Assembly (NCBI RefSeq): GCF_019399895.1
Contig: NC_091864.1
Coordinates: 3,140,001 to 3,204,000 of the forward strand
Source of the DNA: Cardiocondyla obscurior
Taxonomy: Eukaryota > Arthropoda > Insecta > Hymenoptera > Formicidae
DNA: 64,000 nucleotides
Direction of reading: 5' to 3'
This document shows positions 26,460 through 38,907 of this stretch, piece after piece (the stretch's first letter is position 1; the number at the start of each line of letters is the position of its first letter). The notes beneath the pieces were generated by a model. The model was not told the DNA's origin. It did not search any database and worked only from the letters and a program-made list of their open reading frames with translations. The translations under genes and the position numbers were made by a program.

Positions 26460-28039
26460 ACATTTCGCCCATGAACATAACTTTCGAATAAGCGTTGAAC
26501 GAATGGATCTCCGTCACGAAAGCAAATGATTCTCCGTAATACAGGAAAATAATGAATAGCCTGAAATATAATACCCTTCTCGTGCCATGTCACAAAATTA
26601 CAGGGTCTCGCCGATTCTGAAATAATATACCCCGCCGGATCGCGGAAATTGTATAATGTTATTACTCACGTCGTGATTAAATGCAAACGCATTAATTAGT
26701 ATCGGTTTCGTCTGCGTCATACCGAGGGATGTGAAATTGCTTCGAAACGGTGGATTGAGAAAGACAGTCGGAAAAGCACGTGACTGCTGCCTTCTAATTG
26801 AATATTATCGTCGGTGAAGGAGATTGCTGTGCGACAAGTTGTCGGCTGCAATAATATGCTTAGCGCTCGCGTATTAAGTTACGCGCGTGGATGAGTAAGC
26901 AGCTTACGTGAACTCGTAGCAAATTTATACGCGCTAGTTTGTCTATTACACGTGTACGGTTGTGTGCGTGTAAACAACGAACGTTACATAAATCAGCGCT
27001 TTCTTTCGCCCGACATTGGGGAAGGGGACTTATCGAAATGCTCTCGAGCGATGTCACGGAATTATTCAGCTTTTCGTGACTTTACTTGGTTATTGGATCT
27101 TAAATTTCCCAACGAAACTCGCATCGAATAACGAAATTTCTAAACCATTTTTGTGAATTTAACGAAACGATCGCAACCGTCAATTTAATTTACGTTGTAT
27201 ACCATATTGTTCTTTTCTCCGACTGTCGTTTGCTTTTGTACGGCTGTTCGAAAACTGAACAAGGTTTACGGTTTACGTTTTCGGAACAATAACTATCGTT
27301 ATGGCGACCTCTTTGCTTGAAAGTTACAAGTCTTCGTTACACGGCTACGTGTCAAATGCAAAGCACAAACCCTTAATATACGAGCAACCTTAATATCTTC
27401 TCGATTTCTGTTTCGCGCAATGTTTGCTTCCGCACAATCATTAATAAGCTGTGCACTCAAATAACCGTGTCACTTTAATTAGAATATTATGCAAGAAAAA
27501 CCTTTACCCTTATTATCTAGAAAGCTCTGCCTCATCATTGCTTTTATTATCGGTAAAGTTCCGCAATAACGTAATATCGAGTATTGCGTAGCTATCGTCG
27601 GTTGTTTTTACGCAAAATTGATTTTGCGTTCATATGCTAGTAACAGTACACTGATATCTCGCGCCTGTATATTTTCAAGGAGCTAAAGCCTCGTATTTTC
27701 TCCGCTCGCGTTAGATATATCGTTTTACGACTTTTCCAAGTATTTTCGTGCTAGCGACGCATATCAAGTTTGCATTCGATAGTTAGGTAGAGCTTATTCT
27801 GGTTCCACAAGACCGCCTACCTGTTCTCCATAAAGCCGAGTCTAAAATAAAAGAAATAGGTCGAGCACAGCGACCACGTCGAATAGAGTAAAATTGAGAT
27901 AATTACTATTCTGATTAATAAGCGGGAGAAAAAGGATCTCGGTTGTTCAGAAAATTTACTTTCGTAAGAAATACGTTTCAGCTGTGCGTAAATGTAACAC
28001 GTGAACAAAATCATATTTTAAAAGAATCGGGGTGACACC

Positions 28040-28260
28040 TGAAATAATTAAACGTCGTCGGCGACGTTTTCGGGGGGGAGGGAATAGAAGACCCTAGCGC
28101 GCCGACCAATCACAGCGCTCCATGGATCGCCTGATCGGGTAGGGTGCTCGCTAGCAGCAGTCAGCCGTCTCGTACGCGTTGCGAAGGTTCGGGAGTCGAC
28201 GACTGTAGGCGCGGGGAGCACGGGGAGAAGGGGGGGGGACGGTGCGCGATAACTAGACTA
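28040..28260 (+). promoter_or_regulatory. CpG-rich promoter-like region of the antisense RNA candidate
   Basis: A GC/CpG-rich island within AT-rich intron. It contains a classical CCAAT motif (GACCAATCAC at 28104-28113), an 8-bp-stem inverted repeat (28050-28069) and G-rich runs at 28213-28239. It ends just before a sequence with a good donor (28307). Its position directly before a chain of plus-strand exons suggests promoter function. No TATA box is seen. Confidence 0.45.
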
Positions 28261-28429
28261 GCGCTGGAATGTGCGTCCGGTCACCCGGGACCAAAACACG
28301 CGCGCGGTAAGGCATAAATAATACGCGCTAAATAATACATTGAGTAGAACAGAATATCAACTCTAATTTTTCTGTTTCAGATAATACTCCACCATTGAAG
28401 ATGGACCAACTCGACAACCCGTAGACATC

Positions 28430-28499
28430 CTGAGAGGAGGAGGAAGAGGCCCAGGAAGGGTATCCAGCCTCAGCGGAGCAACCTCAGGGTAAGTATAAA
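28430..28499 (+). repeat. Exon-end duplication, copy A (end of exon 2 plus donor)
   Basis: It shares CTGAGAGGAGGAG, then a variable part, then ATCC-GC-TC-GCGGAGCAAC and the donor gtaagtataaa with copy B at 28805-28871. Exonic and donor-site sequence are both duplicated, so a genomic segment was copied rather than exon sequence alone. Confidence 0.8.
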
Positions 28500-28804
28500 C
28501 TTCTTCGGAATTAAATAGTTTAGATTTTTAATAACGTTTTTTTTTTTTATTATCTTATTTAATTATATTTAATATTTACAACATAACTTTTTTTATTTTC
28601 TGTTACAGATTAAAATGTTCAGTGAGAAATTACAGTGCCGCACGCCGATATTAAATTGTACGAATCGTTTTTTTTTACGATAATTTTTATACGGGAGTGC
28701 CGAAAAATAACGCGCGAAAGTTTTAAGTAATTTTCGCGATAGTAATTGATCCGGGCGCGTTCGCGAGTATCTAGTGCGCGGAAGGATGGCTCGTCACGTC
28801 CCAT

Positions 28805-28871
28805 CTGAGAGGAGGAGCAGGCCTCGGATAGGCATCCTGCATCGGCGGAGCAACTTTTAAGTAAGTATAAA
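28805..28871 (+). repeat. Exon-end duplication, copy B (end of exon 3 plus donor)
   Basis: Diverged copy of 28430-28499. It keeps the CTGAGAGGAGGAG start, the GCGGAGCAAC end and the gtaagtataaa donor. It is followed by a 20-nt A run at 28874-28893. Confidence 0.8.
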
Positions 28872-30108
28872 TTAAAAAAAAAAAAAAAAAAAATTTTATT
28901 AATCTCATTAATTAACTGACATGTCTACAATAATATCTTCTTTTTTATGTTACAGTCACCGGCTGAACTCAACAACTCCGCTGAAGCTCATGCAGATTGG
29001 TGAGTAGTTTGACTTTTTTTTTCGTACTTTTTTAATCGGGTCTTTTGAACTGACAACGCATCGTCGATGTTGATAAATTATTCAATTATAATAACGTGCA
29101 CAAACCTTCGAAAAATAGCGCACGCGAAGCGTGTGCATGGGTTGATGTAAAAAGTATCGGTATCAAAATTTATTCAAAATTCGCGATTTAGTTTGCGTGA
29201 AGTTAACAATACGGAGGAAAAAGTATAATTACGTGAATAAAGTAAATAACGTTTCTAATGTAAAAAAAAAGAAAAAAAAGAAGAAGACACAAAACCGACG
29301 CGCACATCCTGCGATATATTGCGCATCGATGTTCTCTCATGCGATTATCTGTTTTCCGATGTGATAATTAATGGCCTGTTATCGGTGATAGTAGTTACGC
29401 TCGAAAACACCTATACATTAACAGTCGATGGAGATCATACTATTCTAAGGATATTGAAGATAATATTATAACGTAATACATTTTGCGCCATAATGCGAAA
29501 AAGTCGATCTACATAATGTAATATTAAAATACAACGTTCAATTTACATATAAATTTATAATGGAATCTCGACGAGGAATGAGAATTTTTTAAATGTACAC
29601 TTTCAATAAAATAATACCGCGCTTTCGTTTATAATTGTTTTTTTTTTCTAATTAACTTTGAAACAAATATAACGCTTTTGTCGGAACGATCACTTTAGAT
29701 ACAATTTTTTGGGGGATCTTTTATTACCGTAAGTTGTCCACGTCTGTAATACTGTATAGGTATACTCGTTTTTTTTTTTTTTTCTTTATATTTTAATTCA
29801 ATATTGGAACAATGGTGATTGCGGAAATTTTACGCCCCACTTGCTACCCCAAGATATCCACATTAACGTGAAGCCAGCGATAAAAGCGTGCGCGGGTCAT
29901 AAGTTTATTAAGGGCGCTCGTAAAGGAGAAATTTGAAAGATGGTGAATGCACACAACATATTCGTAAAGATAATATATCTCGGAAAAAAAATCTGAAAAA
30001 TCGTTTTCTCAAATAAAAATAAATCGGCGCACATAAAAAAAATGTACGATATCGAGGGCAATTTGTTTGTGTTCGGTGAATTTATTTCTGCAAAATGTCA
30101 CAGCACTC

Positions 30109-30109
<1 letters not shown>

Positions 30110-30138
<29 letters not shown>
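30110..30138 (+). repeat. (CT)n microsatellite
   Basis: TC repeat with one G interruption, inside NCKX intron 2. Confidence 0.96.
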
Positions 30139-30139
<1 letters not shown>

Positions 30140-33100
30140 TTTTCTCGTGTACGTTCTTTTCTATCTCTCAGAATTTCTTTTAACTGAAATTGAATTCGTT
30201 CCCGTTGGTTGTCAATGCCGCGAATTAATTTGATCAATGAATTAAAGTATCTAATATCTTGTGGAATGGAAATATCGTTCTCTTTTAATTACCGACGATG
30301 AGCTTAGTATCGTACACAGCGATAGTATTTCGCGTTCAATTTGGTTAATTTATTCATACGAGTGTTTGTAAAAGCTAATCGATTATTGATGCGATCGCAT
30401 TATTAATGTCATCAGGCACGAAGTTAGAAGATTGTTGTTCTTTTATTATGTAACAACAGAACGACTAACACGGTTGAATATTGACTTGGAAAATTCACTT
30501 TGAACTGAAAGCTAATATTAAAGCGCCCGGAGTTCGCGTATCCTCGTATACATGTAACATGTGAATATTAGATGGATCATGAATGTATACAAGTAAGCTG
30601 TTTAACTATAGTCACGATGGTGGCTACAATCTTTGGTGGAAACACGAAGGATTATGTCATGTCATTCGTGTTTATAATGACCAAATTGCATTACGCTAAT
30701 TTAATAATCGATGGCCCGGGATAAGCGAAAGAGACGTTCTGCAGGAAATACCGTTTGAAGCTAAAGTTGTATTAAAAACATATTTCTCCTTACATGTATA
30801 CTTTACACGTCAATAGGCGACGAAAATATATGCGTATCACGTCACTCGTGCACAACGTTATGGTCAATATCTTATACCGCAGAATTGTAGTTTAAAGTTC
30901 CACTTTACGTCAAAGCACTTCGGGCGTCATTTGACGTATGGAACGTTATTATTGACAATACCCTTAAAAAGCATAGTTCCACGTCGCGGTAAATTCTAGT
31001 TTTACTATCACGCGTGTTGATATACGCAAGTGTAAGCGGTGTTAAGTCGAGTTTATTATCAATTTACTTATGTATGGTTTCGCAGAGTAGGATAAAAGTT
31101 AACTGTAATTGCGAAAGAATGAGGTAAAAAAGAAAAAAAGAAATAACAATATTTAACAAAGCGAGAGAGGAAAAAGAAAGTGAGAAAAGGAAAGAGAAAG
31201 AAAAATTTGCGTGTCAGAAGATAAATGGTTAATAAAATTGTACATGACTGAATAATGAGGCTACTTGCATATTAAGCTTTAGGTTAGCCCTTTAATTTTA
31301 AGTTAGCTTACACAGCAAAGCTGAAATATTCATTTGCATGCTCAATGTGAACGAGGAAACTACCTTCTATTTGATCAAGAAAGTTTTCCGCAAATCAGCG
31401 ATCTTTGTTCCCGTCGTTTATCTGATAAAAATGTACATGTAAAATGTAATACAATCGTTGGTGAAGTAAATATCACCGCGCGATAGGTAACCGATTTAAT
31501 TCCGATTAATATTAATGGCGTTAAAGTTGATACGTAAGTTCGTAAAAAAGTATATGTATGTGACAGCATATTATAGTTTTGAAATAATAATAGGTATACG
31601 CAAGCAAAATATATTGACAGCGACGTGCGCGCGTGATAACATAATTTGCATGTGCAATCAAAACGCATAGAAAGGTCTTTTAAATTTTAATTAAATGGCC
31701 TACGAGCGTTAAATTCGACATTTAGAGCAGTGAATGGTATTATCGTTGTTGCTTTGTGATCGAATAAATTGCGACACTCGCGTGACCCACGTGACACGTT
31801 TTCGGACACGCTGCTATTGAATTATTCTTAATAAAAAGTCAGTAAAAAAAAAAACAATATATATTTAGCTATAAACTGAATGCGATAAAAAAGATTCAGT
31901 TGTACGTTATGGTTGGAAAGATCTTGGGAAATTTCTACGCGCATTTTTATAGCACATGTAAGCACAGTAAACGTATATCAGGAGAGGATCGAAAAGTAGC
32001 AAAAGCGGTTAAAAAAAAGTAACAACGATAATCAATGAAATTTGATTTCACTTGCCTTTTCAAGAATTGATAAGCTTCGCCACATACTAAATTTTGTGCC
32101 GTAAGATAATGTGTCTGTATTTTAATAATAATAATTAAAAAAAAAAGATGAAAAAATTAACAAAAAAAAAAGGAAAGACGGAAAGAAATACACTTAGGAA
32201 TTACAGCGCATTATGTAACGCGTATTTAAAGAATTCAGGAGTGTCCATTATTGGGTTAATTTTCGAAACGTTTAACTTTACGGTAAAACATTCGTGCAAA
32301 ATTAATGAGTCTGGTGATACTTGTCACTTCAATGTAACTAGTAGATGTTATTTCGATCGGAAAGAGCCCATGGACAGGCTCAGGTTGGAAGAAGTTTACG
32401 ACAACTCTACGACTGCTTTAGCGCGCGAAACTAGCTGGGGATTCTCGTCGAAGTCTCTAGCTTTGAATCGGTTATCCCAGTCGAGTCGATACGATCGCAA
32501 TTACACAACTTTTACAATACTTCCGACCTAGTTTGTACCTCCGTGTAAAATTGTTTCGCACACGCGCCGCCGAACAAAATTCTGGATAATGGGCAATAAA
32601 TAACGATATCTTGAAACAAATTCTATCCGCGTTTCACACTATCGTTTAATTTTTTTTTCTTTTTTTTTTATCGTAAGCTTCTCTTCCAATGCTATTTTTC
32701 AATCTAAGGCGACTCTATGAAGATTCGTGATTAATAATTAAACGAGCATCCATGAATAACGTGTGATCTCATTTTAAAAACTCGGGCACGTTGGCCTAAT
32801 AAGATTTAAATGGGAAAAAAGTTCAAAGCAAAACGACCTCGTATCTTCGTTTTCGGTAACGTCTATCTGTCTGTATCGAGATCCGTCAGGTGGAAATATT
32901 TCTGCTTAACTCTCGTTTTTAAGGAACGGCCGGAACCGTTCGGACGATGATGCGCGTACCGGTAAAAAAAAAAAAAAAAAAATCTAAAGCTCGATCTTGC
33001 GAAAGGTTGCAAAAGTTTCCCCTCTTCTGATCAGCCTGACAATTCAATTATCCGAGCGATTGGATTTTCCGCGCTGTCCATCAGGAGTAAATTATTTCGT

Positions 33101-34579
33101 CCTACGGCGAGCAACACACGAAGATCCGTTGCGTCCTATGGTGCGCAACGAATCGTCTGACGTTGTATACGCAAGAATAAGCGCCGTTCGCGGCCGTCGC
33201 GTGTTTCTCACAAATCGCGACTCGGAGACATTTCGGAAAATCGGCGCTGATATCATCGTAAATTTATCAAAGCGAGACGAGGTCATCGGTGCCGTGGACA
33301 GATTTATATTCACGTGCATCCGAGCGTCGTTCCGCCTCCGCCTCGTATCGGACCTACCGGCGCGAGCTTTCATCGACCACGCGAAACAATCTCGCTGATT
33401 GTTCATTGAAATACGGTGATGAGTTATTTTTGTGCAGAACCGCGATCTCCGGCTCGACGTGATTCGATAAGTTAAACATTGTATTGATTAAACGCGGCAC
33501 GTGATTCTACGAATAAATGTAATTATGTCGCAACTTTGCCTCAATTAACCCTCATGAATTTTGTAATCAATTTCTTTATTTTTTTTTTTTTACTACCGCT
33601 GTCCGTTACATCTGCCGAGAATTTTAAATGTTGGAGAAAGGGAAAAAGGGAGTACCGTATACTTTGGCGATTTAATTAAATTAATTGCAAAATATGTATA
33701 ACGTTCACGATAAACTGATGATTGAAAACTTGGCGTTGGGATAGAATAAAAATCGTCGCGTGCTATAAAATCAAGCGTAACATCGCGCAAGTTATTAATA
33801 TAAATTAGATTTCAGATGTTTAGAGTGCCTTTGAAGAGCGAGGCTAAAACGAGTTTAGAAAGCTCGATATGATAGAATTTGTTAAAAGTTGGTATACGAG
33901 CATCGCGTAAAAATCATTGCGCTCTCACAAAGTTTAAAGGTTTAGTTTTTAACTTCCTAGTTTCTTGATTCAGCTTACCTTATTTTGCCCGCGGATATTA
34001 TTATTTTTTTTTAATACAATCCTAATTAAAATGCAAATAAGATCGTCTCCGAGAACAGTATTAAATAATTAAATCTATTTCAGTCATTGTCTCATCCAAT
34101 TGCACGCAGTTGTGCGTTTACTTTGTTTATATTTTAAAGCTATCTGACGTAGCTTAAATTAAGTTGCGCCCATAGATCCTATTTTAACGTGTAGCATAGA
34201 GTAAACAAGTGTGTAATCGTGTTATACACGCTGCATACAGAGAAGGTGTTTCGCGAATAAGGAGACAATGATAATTTTCTACACATTTATATCATGATGC
34301 AGCTTTGATTATGAATTGATTAAGAATAAGGAAGATATCGCCGACGTTAATTTTATCCAACCTTTTCTCGTGGATAATTAACACATTTGTTATATTTACA
34401 TGGCACGTGAATAATCCACGAGGCGCAATTACCTGCCTCAATTCTGACGGATTTAGACCGCGAGGAAAGGCTGGCGATTTAAAAACGAAATGACGACAGA
34501 TACGTTAAAGGTTGTACATAAAATATGCATGTAAGAAACGAAAGGCAGAGGAATAAAGAGGAAGAGACATGCGACTCAC

Positions 34580-34603
34580 CAATGCCTGGGCGGCGCTCTG
34601 GTG
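34580..34603 (-). CDS. Nckx30C: NCKX coding exon 2: 24-nt microexon in the cytoplasmic loop
   Basis: Eight codons (HQSAAQAL) lie between a strong pyrimidine-tract acceptor (tgtttcttgcttgcag) and a consensus donor (gtgagt). Exon 1 ends at a codon boundary and exon 3 starts at one, so inclusion or skipping of these eight residues both keep the frame. It would sit just inside the large cytoplasmic loop, as residues 292-299. The evidence is splice-signal quality plus phase compatibility. There is no homology signal in so short a peptide. It lies about 10.3 kb downstream of exon 1 and 13.0 kb upstream of exon 3. It could be an optional cassette or a chance motif. Confidence 0.68.
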
Positions 34604-37600
34604 CTGCAAGCAAGAAACACTCAGTTACAATCACAATAACGACAGTCAGTTAATGTTTCTTAGCTAGCTTTGTGATAACACGGGCAAACACTTCAACAGT
34701 AATGCGATGCTTATTGAAAGCTTAAACACTGATTGGTTACACAGACAACACCGAGAAAAATATGTGATATCGTAGAAGCCAGCAGTTGTACAGATTTAAT
34801 TGCAATAACGATTCGGGCACATATTAAAAGTTTTCAAAGTAAGAGGTGTGATTGTAACGGTAATTCTAAGGCAATGTGAAATATCTAAGGCTTGGTGATG
34901 TTGGCTGTCTCGATTACATATTTTTCTAAGCGTTATCCTTCCTTCACGACACAGTTACATGTTGCAAGCTTACATAAATTTTCCGGTTAAGGAAACACGT
35001 ATGTCGTGTATGTTACTATTGATGTTTCGAACAATGTAAAATGATAACGATTTGACAAATAACTTTCTATCCGATTAACGATTTTCAGTGAATTTTGTTT
35101 TAATCATATATTTTGAAGTGTACGTTTAATCATTCAGCTGGCATACGAGGAAAAAGAAAAGAGAAAAGTTTGGCCTCTTTATATAAAGAATTGTAGATAA
35201 TTATTTCGTACTTTCGTTTAGTGTTATAATTGTACTGGTTTAAACAAATAACGCTGATGACATTCAAAGCCACACTATCTTGGTATTACGATTACAGCTG
35301 CAATACATAGCTTTGATAAAGCCGATTCTTTATCATTTAACGCGCATGGCTTCGTTTTATTTGCGCGTGAAAGCGTTGCGTGGGTACGTGTATGTATATT
35401 ATTTGCACATTACATAAAAATATTTGTTCGCGTAAGCACTGCGATGCTGTCACAGGCAGACCACTATAATTCGGTTCCAAACTCGATGTTTTTCGCGCGA
35501 GAGAAAAAAAAAAAAAAAATTATTAAAAAGAACTTTAAAGTAGTATTTATCGCAAAGTGGGAAGAGCGACGGGTTGTGTGTACGACACGTATACAAAAAC
35601 AACAATGTACATTTTTTTATTTTTTTTTTTAAAGATGCACAACTTACGCTTGATCTGAAACATTTTTAATTAGAGCCCGGGACGCAAAGTGATGCTGACC
35701 GATGTCAAATGATGTGGAAAAACATCGTATTGACATTTAATTAAAGCACTTGCCTTATAAGAATGAATTTCACGCGGGGGTGAGCATGTAATGGACTCAA
35801 GACAAGTTACTCAATGTCACTCCGGGACATTAAAAGAGAAGTTCGAACAGACGTGGTAAACAGCAAATGTCAGATAATCAGAATATCGTTCGTTAAACGA
35901 CGCGAAAGACATCGGGTTACCATGCGAATCAACACATACAACAATAATGACATTTAATTGGATTAAATGTAATTTCGTATAAATTTATTACGTCCGTTGT
36001 TGAAAAAGTGTGCGAATAAAATATTGACGTTGAAGTCACCGTGTCTTATATTATAAATTGCATTGCAATAAAATAATTATTTCCAATAGACGAGATTAAG
36101 CAAAGGGTTTATTTCGAAGATTATCAATCAAGCACATACTATTGTACGGGAGGTGTAACTTACGAATCGTCGCGGTAAGCAATTGCGATGGTATTAATTT
36201 TAGCGAAACTTAGCTAATATTCATAAAAGCGGCTGCGAACGCTTTTGTAATTAACGACATGCCTACGAGAATAGAGCGATAAGCGGTTCGCTGTCTTTTG
36301 TGAGAAGTCAAACTGCATTAAATTCTGCTCCTCCTTGGTATGCACGTATTATAATGACGCCCATTTACGAACGAGCTTTCTGCCATTCGGCAGCAGCGAC
36401 AAGATTGAACGATCTAATATATTTAATTAGGAAACACCGAAGTTGTGACGATACCGATTGTTGCGGTAATGTGCGGAATGACATTTTACGAGGATGTAAT
36501 CTAAAATAACTCGAGTGGAGACAAACTAGTTTAGCACAATTTAATGCAGAAACATCAAAGCATATTGTAGTGTTCCGTAACATAATAGGTTACGATAAGT
36601 TGCTGTTGAAAAACCGAAAGTAAAAAAAAAAAGGGGGGAAAAAAAAGTAAAAAACGGTAGAAAGCGGTATTTGTACATTTTTTTTCAGGCCTATTTGAAT
36701 AAATGATTATTTAGCTCTCACTGTCGCTGTCGGCAAACGGAAAGAAATATTAATTCAGTATTTCAAAATGATAATTCTATTTGATTAATTCGCGACATTT
36801 TTTAAACGTCTCGTTTCGGAGACAATCTGAAATCAAATGAACGACTGGATTGGAATCTCCTCTCGTGATATCGGGATATTCATCAACGTAAAAAATACGA
36901 GAAACAGATAGCGATATTCTAAAGTGAATTAATAAACTTTCCGCGGTTATAATATTCATCTATTAAAATCACGCGAAGAAAATCAGTGACTAATTGAGAC
37001 ATAATTATCCGTTGCAATTAGAAAAATAATTTGATTAAATGTACGCGAGTTGTTTCCTTCATTTTCCTCATTTTAAAAAGTTGAGTGACGAATTATAAAA
37101 TATGATGATAATATTTAAAGAACACTTAGCTTTTTTACGGGAACATTTCTGAACGAGAGAGCGACGCGAGCATATTCCGCACACGAGGATAACTACGTAC
37201 AAGTTCTTAATGAGATTAGTCTTATTAAAATCGTTAGAAGATCATTACGATTAAGCGCATTGCGCAAAGTTGCTCTTCGATTAAAAGTAAAGGAAGACGC
37301 GAGAATGATATTGACCTACATGATACCCTCGAAGGCCACGGTATACATGTCACTTCGGGAAGTAAAACCATCGCTTTGTGGTTTGAAACTAGCGGCTTTC
37401 AGCGGCTCAAGTTGTAACAATTACCGAACTACCATGCAATTTGACACGACACACTTCATGATCTGCACCAATAACTTTCATTGTCTATCGTTCTATCCTT
37501 TTCGAGACTTTTTACCCTTCCAGCTTTAAGAGGAATCCTCCCTAGGAGGACGGTCTAATTCTCAATTGTGACGCGAATATTTTCTCTTTCCTTTATTTTT

Positions 37601-38590
37601 TCCTCTTTACAAGACAAAGGAGCGGATTATGACGGAAGATTTACGGCGGCAATTATGAGGTTGTGATCGCGAGCGCATCGATCAGGTCGACCTATATCTA
37701 TGCTGCGCTTACTCGAAGAATAACATTCCGAAAGCAATTCATTCGAATGTGTATACGAGATAGAGAGGAGAGAAAAAGAGTTTTTACGTATATGTGCTGT
37801 GCGTATTTGCGAAGTACTTAAAAGAAAGATGGTTACCCAAAGTAATCGCATTTTAATCAACTTGCTAATATTTTTATTTCATCACTTTTAATATTTTTCC
37901 ATATTTTCATGTTTATCTCCGAAAGATCGAGTGACATTTAAAACCGTCCGATTGTATACCGCATAAAGTTAACAGCGCCACGATTACCACCGTCCGGCAT
38001 TATCATGACGAGCGCTACTGAAATCCCCGGTGAAATTAACTCGCGGCGACTTTGGCCTTAAAATTTTAAGTGCCGAGAGCTACTTGCGAAATAAACATCA
38101 ACTAGGTTTAGATTTAAAAAAAAAAAAAAATAACCCGAGGAAAAAAGAAAAATTTTTCTTTCCTCCGCCTTCTCACTCTACGGCCGTCTTCGAGGGAGTT
38201 GCTCGAGGCACACAGTTCTCCTGATTGGAGAACTTGTGACTTTTCTAACGTGCCATTATTTCGCTATGGCCACGTTCCACTTAACGCGACACTTACCCCC
38301 GCGCGATTACAGCTGACCCAGCGGCCGCCGAGTCTGCGGATTATTGTTCAATTTGCTCGGCGCCATCGCGCGCGTGTGACGAGGCCGCGCCCTCGATTTC
38401 CATATTTCCATCGCGAAAATTTCCGCCGCGTCGCGCTGTTCTCCACGCCAAAAAATCACCGACAATGAGACGGGACACCGGGCTCACCCGCCGCGTTGTC
38501 CGACGAATAGCTCCCGTTCGATAGTTCACCGCTTCCACGACTAATAAATAAGAATTATCCCGCGGATATTTTCGCAAAACATTAATTAAA

Positions 38591-38618
38591 AACTGTAAGC
38601 CTCCGGTGGCTTACAGTT
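38591..38618. repeat. Perfect inverted repeat, 11-bp stem with 6-nt loop
   Basis: AACTGTAAGCC, loop TCCGGT, then GGCTTACAGTT. It lies in intron 1. Confidence 0.9.
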
Positions 38619-38884
38619 ATACCGCCTATCGTTTCATTAATCCGAGTCCTCAAATATTCATTAAGCTTAATGCCCACTAAAGCAAGTATTATACAGTGCA
38701 CTTGATAAAATATATAACTGCCATAAAATAGCTTACGCAGTTCATAACAATTTAATTTCTATTAATGAAAGTTTAATTCTTTTTTATTTAGTGGAATAAT
38801 TTATTCCGAATAGTGGAGCCATTTTCTAATAAACACGCACGCATACGTGTGCGCGCGCGATGTTGAATAATCTTTGAGATGGGG

Positions 38885-38907
38885 GAGAGAGAGAGAGAGA
38901 GAGAGAG
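38885..38907 (+). repeat. (GA)n microsatellite
   Basis: Uninterrupted GA repeat in intron 1, preceded by GCGCGCGC-type alternating purine-pyrimidine sequence at about 38851-38860. Confidence 0.96.

Larger units (their letters stand above)
28261..28999 (+). ncRNA. Candidate spliced long non-coding RNA, antisense within NCKX intron 2
   Basis: Four plus-strand exon candidates are bounded by good splice signals: exon 1 ending 28306 (donor gtaagg), exon 2 at 28381-28488 (acceptor ttctgtttcag, donor gtaagt), exon 3 at 28609-28860 (acceptor ttctgttacag, donor gtaagt) and exon 4 at 28956-28999 (acceptor ttatgttacag, donor gtgagt). Introns are 74, 120 and 95 nt, which is normal for insects. The 5' end is not defined and more exons may follow. 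Coding potential looks poor: the ATG in exon 2 opens only a seven-codon frame (MDQLDNP), and the one open frame of exon 2 lacks an ATG. No box C/D or H/ACA snoRNA could be recognised in the introns. The 3' parts of exons 2 and 3 are duplicates of each other. It could alternatively be a short-peptide gene or a snoRNA host. Confidence 0.5.
21531..34579 (-). other. NCKX intron 2 (13,049 nt), host of an antisense transcript candidate
   Basis: This intron contains the plus-strand spliced RNA candidate at 28.26-29.0 kb with its CpG-rich promoter-like region. It also has G-run motifs at 21701-21726 and 26441-26459, a CT microsatellite at 30110-30138 and CpG-richer patches at about 22.44-22.93 kb and 33.0-33.4 kb with no recognisable product. 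A 22-nt T run lies at 24942-24963. No additional NCKX exon was recognised. Confidence 0.6.

Noticed and set aside
28307..28955. snoRNAs in the introns of the antisense RNA candidate
   Set aside because: No convincing box C plus box D pair or H/ACA structure could be seen. The introns are only 74-120 nt and strongly A/T-rich.
32148..32531. 127-codon plus-strand open frame in intron 2
   Set aside because: It begins in an A-rich Lys stretch, has no recognisable motif, and has no supporting splice or promoter signal.
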